From: Bryobacterales bacterium
Lineage (GTDB): Bacteria; Acidobacteriota; Terriglobia; Bryobacterales; Bryobacteraceae
DNA: 64,000 nucleotides
Reading direction: 5' to 3'
Assembly: GCA_947446025.1 (NCBI GenBank)
Contig: CANFEY010000004.1
Span: 1-64,000 of the forward strand
How positions within the stretch are numbered: the first letter of the stretch is position 1; every line of letters begins with the position of its first letter. Positions 50,833 to 58,159 of this stretch are shown one piece after another. The notes beneath the pieces were generated by a model. It was given only the letters and a program-made list of their open reading frames with translations, ran no database searches and was not told where the DNA came from. The translations under genes and the position numbers were made by a program.

Positions 50833-51747
50833 CTATGCGTCCGGAGAAAGATACGCCCACAGGCTTTCCATGGAGCGGCGGATAAACTCGTCGGCGCTTC
50901 CCATCTTGGCCTCGTATTCCTTGGCCGGCTTGGCTTCCACAGCTTCCGACGGACCCCGGCCCTTGTTGGTCATCTGGTTCAGTTTGTCGTAGATGTTGCC
51001 GTACATGTCCACCTGAGCGGTAATATCGGCATAACTGAGCACGGGTCCACGCGCCGGAACGATCTTGGTGTCCTTGTTGGCCACGCTTTGAATGCGCTGC
51101 AAGCCGCCGACGATGCCGCCGATCCAGCCTCCGCTCCACCAATCCACCATCGGCCAGCCTTCCCCGTAAGCCGCGTCGCCCACCGCCAGGACGTTCTGCT
51201 GCGGGAAGTAGACGTACAGGTCGCCGTCGGTATGCGCTGCGTCGGCAATCCAGCCGTAACGGACGCCGGAATCGAGCGCGCCCTTGTCGTAAAACGTCTT
51301 GCTGGGCTGCGCTGGCTTGGGCAACTTCTTGAATTTCTGCCCGTTCCACGGCCACGTGACGTTCTGCTGCAGCCACAGGCGGGTATTTTCGTGGGCGATG
51401 ATGGCGGCACCCGCCGCAGCGAGTTTCTCGTTCGAGCCAGTCTGCTCAGGATGCCAGTGGGTGTTGAAAAGCGTGTGGACCTTGGCGTTGCCGCCCGGCA
51501 GCACGGCGACAGCCTTCAGCACCGCATCGGAACCGGCAGCCGACCCGCCATCCACCAGCAGCACGCCTTCGCGGCTGATTTGCGCGATTACCGCGGCCTG
51601 GCCCGGCACTCGGACCACATAAAGATCGTCAGCGAGCTTAACGTTACCCTCAGCAACGGACTGTGCAAAAAGCCGGAGCGCGGGAGCGCCCAAGATTCCG
51701 GCGGTACCTGCCAGCGTGGTCTTCAGAATTTGGCGACGTGTTTGCAT
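50833..51747 (-). CDS. Exported metallo-beta-lactamase-fold protein, MBL-1
   Basis: This 304-residue protein has a Tat-like signal (TRRQILKTTLAGTAGILGAPAL). The MBL fold is clear: VLLVDGGSAAGSDAVL, then THWHPEQTGSNE in the metal motif, AHTDGDLYVYF, NVLAVGDAAYG, and VPARGP at the fifth motif. Against the canonical HxHxDH...H...D...H, the zinc-1 residues (two His and the AHTDGD His) are kept. Asp is Glu, the next His is Gln and the last His is Arg. A second zinc is therefore doubtful. The gene sits 16 bp after an ankyrin gene and 8 bp before DUF1592. It may be a hydrolase with one metal, or a binding protein. Confidence 0.87.
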   Translation of the reverse strand: MQTRRQILKTTLAGTAGILGAPALRLFAQSVAEGNVKLADDLYVVRVPGQAAVIAQISREGVLLVDGGSAAGSDAVLKAVAVLPGGNAKVHTLFNTHWHPEQTGSNEKLAAAGAAIIAHENTRLWLQQNVTWPWNGQKFKKLPKPAQPSKTFYDKGALDSGVRYGWIADAAHTDGDLYVYFPQQNVLAVGDAAYGEGWPMVDWWSGGWIGGIVGGLQRIQSVANKDTKIVPARGPVLSYADITAQVDMYGNIYDKLNQMTNKGRGPSEAVEAKPAKEYEAKMGSADEFIRRSMESLWAYLSPDA

Positions 51748-51763
51748 CCTTCGCTATCTTACG

Positions 51764-53320
51764 CTATCTGCCACTGGGATTCACCCCCCTGGCGGTTTCC
51801 AGCAATGCGCGGATTTCCGCTGCGGCGGCGGGTTGCGGCGCAGCTCCCCCGGCTCTGGGAGCAGCCGCATCCAGCAGGTCGATTGGCTTGCGCCCATTGC
51901 CGTCCAGCAATTCCGTGCTGGCACCTTTTGCCAGCAAGTACTTCACCAAATCCACCCGCCCGCCCTGAACCGCGGCGTGGAGCGCGGACACCCCCTCGTT
52001 GGTTGACGGGGAGCGCGACACGCGCCTGGTATACGTCTTGGTCCCGGTGACCTGCGCATTCACGTCGGCACCGTTCAGGAACATCAGGTCCAGGAGCGCC
52101 AGGTTGGATGCGCCCCCCGGAGCTCCGCCGCGCCCGCCGGGATTCACGCCAGCGGTCAGCAGGAACGGAGTAAAGCCCATGGCGTTGACGTTGGGCGACG
52201 CCCCCTTGGCCAGCAGCGCCCGGATCACTTCGGCGTCATTCAATTGGACCGCGCGGAACAGCGGCGTGCAGCCCGTGTTCAGCTGATTGTCACTGAAGCG
52301 CCCGCTATTGCCGCCCCGGCTGGGCCGATGCATGTTGAGCTCCGGGCTGGGATCGACGCCCGCGGCCAGTAGCGCGTTGATGATCTCCAGACTACCGGCA
52401 CCGGCAGCTTGTACCGGAGCGCCGCGTCCGCCTCTGCCACCCGCGGACGGAGCTTTCCGGTCCACTGCAATGTAGAGCGCCGTGCGGCCCCACCAGTCCC
52501 ACAGGTGCGGATTCGCGCCCCGGTCCAGCAGCAGCTTTGCTGCGGCGTTATGCTCGTTGTCGAGCGCGATCATCAGAGGAGTGACGCCCTCGGGTGTGGG
52601 AATGTTCAGGTCCGCTCCGGCGGCGATGATCGCTTCCACGCATCCAACGCAGCCGGAGCGCGCCGCGTACGCGAGCGGCGTCAGCCCGCCCGTCGCCCGG
52701 TACTGCGCGCGCGGCTCCGAGGAAATCTGCGAGTCCCAATCGGTGTACAGTGCCCGAGCCTTGACGTTCGCCCCCTTGGCCAGCAGCAGGCGGGTCATCT
52801 CCGCGGCATTCTTCGGCGCGGCCACGGCGTACATCAGCGGCGTCTGCTTGCGGAACTTCTCCACGGCGTTGACGTTCGCCCCCCCAGCGAGCATCAGCTG
52901 CACAACAGGTAGCTCCCCCGTCTTGACCGCCAGCATGAACGCGGTTTCATCATCGGCGTTGGCGGCGTTGGGTTTGGCTCCGGCATCAAGCAGCGCCTTC
53001 ACCAGCTTCACGTCCCCGAGCTTGGCGGCTTCGGCCAGGGGCGTGGAGCCGAACTCATTTGCCATCTCCACTGCGGCCTTCTTCGCGATGAGCGCATCCA
53101 CCAATTCGTAGTCGACGCGGTAGATCGCCCAGTGAATAGGCCGCGTCCCGTCCGGCTGCGCTTCATTGACGTCGGCCCCTGCACGGATCTTTTCGAGCGC
53201 GGTCTTGCGGTCGCCTGTTTGGATGAGGTTCGCCAGAGACCCCTGCGCCAGCAAAGGCGCGGCGGCGACGAACAGGAGCAGGATGCCCTGTCTAAACCAC
53301 GTTGTTGTCGAGCTTGTCAT
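51764..53320 (-). CDS. Exported ankyrin-repeat protein, second of the large operon
   Basis: This 518-residue protein has a signal peptide (WFRQGILLLFVAAAPLLAQ). About ten ankyrin repeats follow (LANLIQTGDRKTALEKIRAG, RPIHWAIYRVDYELVDALI, TPLAEAAKLGDVKLVKALL, TPLMIALDNEHNAAAKLLL, SALHAAVQGGRVDLVKYLL). A Gly-rich insert near 300-312 (SAGGRGGRGAPV) is present, shorter than in its neighbour at 54198. ATG 53320 lies inside the end of the MBL-2 gene (29-bp overlap). ATG 53350 would give a longer, less signal-like N-terminus. Confidence 0.85.
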   Translation of the reverse strand: MTSSTTTWFRQGILLLFVAAAPLLAQGSLANLIQTGDRKTALEKIRAGADVNEAQPDGTRPIHWAIYRVDYELVDALIAKKAAVEMANEFGSTPLAEAAKLGDVKLVKALLDAGAKPNAANADDETAFMLAVKTGELPVVQLMLAGGANVNAVEKFRKQTPLMYAVAAPKNAAEMTRLLLAKGANVKARALYTDWDSQISSEPRAQYRATGGLTPLAYAARSGCVGCVEAIIAAGADLNIPTPEGVTPLMIALDNEHNAAAKLLLDRGANPHLWDWWGRTALYIAVDRKAPSAGGRGGRGAPVQAAGAGSLEIINALLAAGVDPSPELNMHRPSRGGNSGRFSDNQLNTGCTPLFRAVQLNDAEVIRALLAKGASPNVNAMGFTPFLLTAGVNPGGRGGAPGGASNLALLDLMFLNGADVNAQVTGTKTYTRRVSRSPSTNEGVSALHAAVQGGRVDLVKYLLAKGASTELLDGNGRKPIDLLDAAAPRAGGAAPQPAAAAEIRALLETARGVNPSGR

Positions 53321-54194
53321 GATGTGCCCACAGACCCTTGGCCGCGTCATACAGGAACTTTTCCGGATCTTTCCAGGTGCGCGGCAAACCCTTCAAAACG
53401 CCGCCCTCCAGCATGTCCTTCGGCCCGTCGCCTTCGCGGACCTGCTTGAACAGGCGCGCGCGCAGCTCTTCCATCATGTCGCGTTCGGCTTTGAGTTCCG
53501 CCTTGGTCATCACCGGACCATACGCCGGCACGATCCTGGTCTGATCGTTGGCCAGTGCCAACAGAATATCCATGCCGTCCACGCGCCCGCCGATCCACGC
53601 GCCGGTCATGTAGTCCAACGCCGGGTCGTGCAGCGGCGAAGCCACGTCGCCCACGGCCAGCACGTTGGCTGTCTTGAAGTGGACGTACAGGTCTCCGCTG
53701 GTGTGCGCCATCGGCATGTAGCCGTAATCGATCTGCTCCGTGCCCGACTTCAGCGAACCCTTGGTCAAGAAGGTTTCCGTAGGCCGGGCAGCCTCCGGGC
53801 GAGCCTTCTCATAGCGGTCCTGATCGGGCAGCCAAACGTCCGCCGACATCCACTGTTTGGTGCGCTGCTGGGCCACGATCTTGCCGCCCGAAGCCCGGAA
53901 CTCTTCGTTGTTGCCGGTCTGGTCCAGATGATAGTGCGTGTTGAACAGCGTGCGGTTGCGAACGGGAGCCGCATCGCACCCTGCGACAGAAACACAGGCG
54001 AGCGCCGAGTTCGGCGGACCGCTATCCACAATCACGGACCCCTCTTCAGTGGAACACAGCAGCACGTTTGCGGCGCCCGCCTCGAGCACCGAGATCTTGT
54101 CGGTCAACTTGCGCAGATTCTGCGCGCGCAGCAACGGGGAGTTCCACAGCGCCACCGCGCCAGCCGCTCCCTGCAGTAGTTGCCGCCGGTTCAT
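53292..54194 (-). CDS. Exported metallo-beta-lactamase-fold protein, MBL-2
   Basis: This 300-residue protein has a Tat-like signal (NRRQLLQGAAGAVALW). The metal region reads FNTHYHLDQTGNNEEF, followed by MAHTSGDLYVHF, NVLAVGDVASP and VPAYGPVMT. The zinc-1 ligands are kept. The HxHxD Asp is present, but the following His is Gln and the last His is Tyr. The C-terminal 90 residues (KAELKAERDMMEELRARLF, EGDGPKDMLEGG, DPEKFLYDAAKGLW) are shared with MBL-3. It starts 3 bp after the stop of an ankyrin gene and overlaps the next one. Confidence 0.87.
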   Translation of the reverse strand: MNRRQLLQGAAGAVALWNSPLLRAQNLRKLTDKISVLEAGAANVLLCSTEEGSVIVDSGPPNSALACVSVAGCDAAPVRNRTLFNTHYHLDQTGNNEEFRASGGKIVAQQRTKQWMSADVWLPDQDRYEKARPEAARPTETFLTKGSLKSGTEQIDYGYMPMAHTSGDLYVHFKTANVLAVGDVASPLHDPALDYMTGAWIGGRVDGMDILLALANDQTRIVPAYGPVMTKAELKAERDMMEELRARLFKQVREGDGPKDMLEGGVLKGLPRTWKDPEKFLYDAAKGLWAHHDKLDNNVV

Positions 54195-54197
54195 ACG

Positions 54198-55904
54198 CTA
54201 CTTCTTCGTAGCCGCCGCTTGCAGCGTGGTGCGGATTTCCGCCAGCACCGCAGGACTGGGGCCAGCCGGACCACCCTTGCCCTTGCCCGCAGCGGGAGTC
54301 GCCGGACCATTCGCCGCCGCCGGACCGCGTTGCTTCCCGAGGACATCGATCGGCTTGAGCCCTTCCCCATCGGCGAGGTTCGGATCGGCACCGTGATCGA
54401 GCAGGTAGCGCACCAAATCCTGGCGCCCGGTCCGCGCGGCCTCATGCAGAGCCGTGGTGCCTTCCTTGCTATTCACGCCGTCATTCGCATTGCCGTAGCC
54501 GATGTGGAACGAGAAGCTCAACGTGCCGCTGATCTTGGCGTTCACGTCGGCTCCGTGCTGCGTCAGCAGGTCCATCACCGCCGTGTTCATCTGCGCTGCG
54601 CCTCTGCCCCCGCGATCATTCGGACCCGCGCCCGCCACCAGCCCAAACGGCGTGTAGCCCATGGAGTTGATGTTCGGATTCGCGCCCTTCTTCAGCAAGG
54701 TTTCAATCACCTCGACGTCATTCAGCTGCACCGCCCGGAACAAGGGCGTTGTGCTGGTGCTCACCTGGTTATCCCCAAAGCGCCCGCGGGCCGGAGCATT
54801 GGGGCGATGGAAATTCATCTCAGGATTCACGTCCACACCGGCAGCCAGCAGCGCGTTGATGATCTGCATGCTGGAAACCGGGGGAGGAGCATTCGGATCA
54901 GCCGCCGCTGCGCCGCGTCCGCCGCCCGGACCGCCCTTGGCCGCTCCCTTGCCTGCGCCCGCACCACCCTTGGCAGCTCCCGCGCCGCCGCCGAAACCTC
55001 CGCCCAGAGGAGCCGCGCCCGCGGTGGGAGAGGGCTTGCGATCCACCGCAATCCACAGCGGGGTGCGTCCCCACCAGTCCCAAACGTCGAGATAGGCTCC
55101 CTTGTCCATCAGCAATTTCGCGACTTCATTGTGCTCGTTATCCAGCGCCAGCATCAGCGGTGTAACACCTTCCAGGGTGGGGAAATTGATGTCCCCACCG
55201 GCGGCCATCAACTGCTCCACGCAAGAGTAGCAGCCCGCGCGAATCGCATACATCAAGGAATTCAAGCCGCCCACTGAGCGGTACTGCGTGCGCGGTTCGC
55301 TGGTCACCTGGCTGGGCCAATCGGTGTATAGCGCGCGCGGTTTCACGTCAGCGCCTTTCGAAAGCAGCAGCTTCACCATGTCCGGTTTGCCTGCGGAGGA
55401 TGCGTAAATCAGCGGCGTCTGATTGTGGAACTTTTCCACCACGTTGACGCTTGCGCCCGCGGCGACCAGCGTTTCGACCATGGCCTGATTGCCGGTCTTG
55501 ATCGCCAGCATCAGCGCCGTTTCGCCGTCGGGATTCGCCGAATCCACCTTCGCCCCCGCGTCCAGCAGCATCTTGACCAAGCGGGGTTCGTTCAGCCGCG
55601 CGGCTTCGGTGAGCGGCAGTACGCCGAACTCATTCCCCGCATTTGGATTCGCCTTCTTGGCGAGCAGCGCCTCTGCCACTTCGTAATCCACGCGATTCAC
55701 TGCCCACAGCAACGGGGTCGACCCTTCGCCCTGCGCCTGGTTGACGTCCGCACCCGCGCGAATCATCTCCAGCGCCTGCTTCGTCGCGCCCGCCTGGACA
55801 AGCGTCGGCAGATCCTTGGGAGTCTGCTGCGCCAGCACCGCCTGCGCCAAAATTAGAGCGGCCACCCCGGCCACCGACAAAACGACGATGTGAAAACGCT
55901 TCAC
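54198..55904 (-). CDS. Exported ankyrin-repeat protein with GAAKGG insert
   Basis: This 568-residue protein has a signal peptide (to VLAQQ). About ten ankyrin repeats follow (PTLVQAGATKQALEMIRAG, TPLLWAVNRVDYEVAEALL, LPLTEAARLNEPRLVKMLL, TALMLAIKTGNQAMVETLV, TALHEAARTGRQDLVRYLL). A low-complexity insert at about residues 295-334 (GGGAGAAKGGAGAGKGAAKGG) resembles the linker of the three G8 proteins. It is 22 bp downstream of MBL-3 and 3 bp upstream of MBL-2. It is closely related to the neighbouring ankyrin gene, so an ankyrin-MBL pair seems to have been duplicated. Confidence 0.87.
   Translation of the reverse strand: MKRFHIVVLSVAGVAALILAQAVLAQQTPKDLPTLVQAGATKQALEMIRAGADVNQAQGEGSTPLLWAVNRVDYEVAEALLAKKANPNAGNEFGVLPLTEAARLNEPRLVKMLLDAGAKVDSANPDGETALMLAIKTGNQAMVETLVAAGASVNVVEKFHNQTPLIYASSAGKPDMVKLLLSKGADVKPRALYTDWPSQVTSEPRTQYRSVGGLNSLMYAIRAGCYSCVEQLMAAGGDINFPTLEGVTPLMLALDNEHNEVAKLLMDKGAYLDVWDWWGRTPLWIAVDRKPSPTAGAAPLGGGFGGGAGAAKGGAGAGKGAAKGGPGGGRGAAAADPNAPPPVSSMQIINALLAAGVDVNPEMNFHRPNAPARGRFGDNQVSTSTTPLFRAVQLNDVEVIETLLKKGANPNINSMGYTPFGLVAGAGPNDRGGRGAAQMNTAVMDLLTQHGADVNAKISGTLSFSFHIGYGNANDGVNSKEGTTALHEAARTGRQDLVRYLLDHGADPNLADGEGLKPIDVLGKQRGPAAANGPATPAAGKGKGGPAGPSPAVLAEIRTTLQAAATKK
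54901..55020 (-). repeat. Gly/Ala/Lys low-complexity tract in an ankyrin gene
   Basis: The tract encodes GAAKGG- and GKGAAKGGPGGGRGAA-type peptides, similar in composition and period to the linkers of the G8 genes at 2439, 7585 and 19001. The corresponding position of the neighbouring ankyrin gene has only a short GGRGGRG segment. Confidence 0.6.
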
Positions 55905-55926
55905 GCTTGCCTCCTAGACAACATCC

Positions 55927-56814
55927 CTAAACAACGTTGGAACCCAGCTTATCGTGATAACCCCAGCCGCCCTTGGCCGCCGAGTATAGAAACTTCATCG
56001 GATCTTTCCACTTGCGCGGAAGCCCGTCCAAAGCGCCGCCCTCCAGCATGTCCTGCGGACCTTCGCCGCCGCGCACACGGTCATAGATCCGCTGCCGGAC
56101 CTCTTCCATCATGTCGCGCTCGGCCTTGAACTCCGCCTTGGTCATCGCCGGACCGTACGCCGGAATGAACTTCGTCTGATCGTTGCTGATGCCCAGCACC
56201 AGATCCATGGAATCCACCCGGCCGCCCACCCAGCCGCCCGTGAACCAGTCGAGCTCAGGATCGCGCACAGGCGAAGCCAGGTCGCCCACTGCGATCACGT
56301 TGACGCTCTTGAAGTGAACGTAGGCATCGCCCGAGGTATGCGCCATCAGCAAGTAGCCGTAGTCGATCTCTTCGCCGCCGGTCTTGAGCGTACCTTTGTT
56401 CACGAAGGTCTCCACCGGCCAGGCTCCCTTTGCACGAGCCTTGACGTACTTTTCGACCGACGGGTCCCAGTAATCCCGCGACAGCCATTCGCGAGTCCGC
56501 TTCTGCGAGATGATCTTCGCCCCCTGCGCGGCGAACGCTTCGTTGTTGGCCGTCTGATCCAGATGGTAGTGCGTGTTGAACAGCGTGCTGACCTTGGCGT
56601 TGGGGGCGAAGCTCTTGAGCGCCGCCAGCACCGCGTTGCCGGACCCCGGCGCGCCGCTATCCACGACAACCAGACCCTCGCCTGTGAGGAATGCGGTGAC
56701 GTTCGCGCCACCGCCGTCGATCACCGCCAGCTTATCGGACAGCTTGGTCTGTGCCCTCAGCAACCCCGGTACACACAACGCAGCCGCGCCCTTGAGTAAA
56801 TCTCTACGATTCAC
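55927..56814 (-). CDS. Exported metallo-beta-lactamase-fold protein, MBL-3
   Basis: This 295-residue protein starts at GTG 56814 (NRRDLLKGAAALCVPGLL, Tat-like). This start is 1 bp after the DUF1552 stop and aligns with the start of MBL-2; the longer reading to 56847 would overlap DUF1552. The metal motifs are FNTHYHLDQTANNEAF, MAHTSGDAYVHF, NVIAVGDLASP and IPAYGPAMT. The zinc-1 ligands are kept; the zinc-2 His residues are Gln and Tyr as in MBL-2. The C-terminal helix region matches MBL-2. It follows DUF1552 and precedes an ankyrin gene by 22 bp. Confidence 0.87.
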   Translation of the reverse strand: MNRRDLLKGAAALCVPGLLRAQTKLSDKLAVIDGGGANVTAFLTGEGLVVVDSGAPGSGNAVLAALKSFAPNAKVSTLFNTHYHLDQTANNEAFAAQGAKIISQKRTREWLSRDYWDPSVEKYVKARAKGAWPVETFVNKGTLKTGGEEIDYGYLLMAHTSGDAYVHFKSVNVIAVGDLASPVRDPELDWFTGGWVGGRVDSMDLVLGISNDQTKFIPAYGPAMTKAEFKAERDMMEEVRQRIYDRVRGGEGPQDMLEGGALDGLPRKWKDPMKFLYSAAKGGWGYHDKLGSNVV

Positions 56815-56815
56815 G

Positions 56816-58141
56816 TTAGATCTCCGAGATGGTTCCGGTGCTGTCACCGAACTTGTCGCGTTCCAATCCGACCTTCTGCATCAGCGTCAGGTGGAGATTC
56901 GCGAGCGGCGTCCGTTCCGGCAGCACTAGATGCTGGCCGCCTTGCTTCAACTTCCCGTTACCGCCGCCCACGATGACGTTCGGAACCGGATAGTTGCTGT
57001 GTTGGTTGGAGTTCGACATGTTCGACCCGTACATAAAGATCGAGTGATCCAGCAACGAACCCTGCCCGTCCGGCGTGTCCGCCATCTTCCTGATAAAGTC
57101 GGCGAACTGCTGCATGTGCCACTTCTGGATCTTGACCAGTTTCTCCAAGCGTTCCGGCAAATCCCCGTGGTGCGATACCGGGTGGAAGCCGTCGGTGATA
57201 TTGAGGAACGGATAGGTCCGGTTGGTGCCTTCCGCCACGGTGACGTAGGTGGCCACGCGCGAAAGGTCGGCCTGATACGCCAGCGCGAGCAGGTCGTACA
57301 TCAGCTTCACCTGTTCACCGAAATCTTCCAGCTCGCCCACGGGCGCATTCGGGATCTTGATCGCCGACAAGTTGGAGTTCCCCGTCATCTTCGCCCGGCG
57401 CTCAATTTCACGCACGTTCGTCAGATAGGAATCGAGCACAGCGCGATCTTCGCGGCCCAGCTCGCTCTGCAGCTTCTTCGTACGATCCAGAATCATGTCG
57501 AGGATGCTATTCGCTTGACGCGCCATCGCCACACGTTCCTGCGGCGTTTCGCCTTCCCCGAACAGCGCCAGAAACACCTTGCGCGGGTTGTACTCCATGG
57601 GCAGCGGTGTGTGCTCGTCGCGGAAAGAAAGCGTGGTGAACGCGCCGCCGTTGCCGGCCGCAACCTGAATCGTGGTTTCCGAAGCGAGCTCCAAGGACGG
57701 GAACGGCGTGTCCTTGCTGATCAGCTTCGCCATCTCCTGGTCCAGCGTGGTGGCCATGTTGTTGCCGGTGGGCAAGGTTGCGCTGAGCCAGGTCGCAGGG
57801 TTGCGCACGTGCACCGAACCCGCGGCAGCCGCGTTCTCCATGTTGCCGAACGAGGTGACGTACTTCTTGAACGGCTCCAGCGGCGACGGGATCTCATTCA
57901 GTTTGAAGTTTGCACCCGACCCGCTCGATGTCCAGCGGTCCTGGTCCGGGCCGAACTTAGTGTTGTGCATGATCGCACCGTGCGGGATGTAGAAGAAGCC
58001 CGCGCGCAACTTGGGACTCGCGGCCGTCTGCGCCAGCGCCGTCGACGCCGGGACCATGGCACTCAAAAACGGAAGCCCCAGGCTGACGCCGGTGCCCTTC
58101 AGGACGGTTCTGCGGGATATGTGCTTCTTTGTGTTGAACAT
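56816..58141 (-). CDS. DUF1552 family secreted protein, copy 4
   Basis: This 441-residue protein has a Tat-like signal (ISRRTVLKGTGVSLGLPFLSAM), LRAGFFYIPHGAIMHN, NPRKVFLALFGEGETPQER and DHSIFMYGSNMSNSNQHSNYPVP. It is very similar to copy 1 at 26809, more so than to copies 2 and 3. It starts 18 bp after the DUF1592 stop and is the second gene of the large operon. Confidence 0.88.
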   Translation of the reverse strand: MFNTKKHISRRTVLKGTGVSLGLPFLSAMVPASTALAQTAASPKLRAGFFYIPHGAIMHNTKFGPDQDRWTSSGSGANFKLNEIPSPLEPFKKYVTSFGNMENAAAAGSVHVRNPATWLSATLPTGNNMATTLDQEMAKLISKDTPFPSLELASETTIQVAAGNGGAFTTLSFRDEHTPLPMEYNPRKVFLALFGEGETPQERVAMARQANSILDMILDRTKKLQSELGREDRAVLDSYLTNVREIERRAKMTGNSNLSAIKIPNAPVGELEDFGEQVKLMYDLLALAYQADLSRVATYVTVAEGTNRTYPFLNITDGFHPVSHHGDLPERLEKLVKIQKWHMQQFADFIRKMADTPDGQGSLLDHSIFMYGSNMSNSNQHSNYPVPNVIVGGGNGKLKQGGQHLVLPERTPLANLHLTLMQKVGLERDKFGDSTGTISEI

Positions 58142-58159
58142 GGATCTTCTCCTGATGAA

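Noticed and set aside
50825-51376. N-terminal extension of the third DUF1592 gene
   Set aside because: The open frame upstream of ATG 50824 is an Arg-rich shadow of MBL-1; a normal signal peptide starts at 50824.
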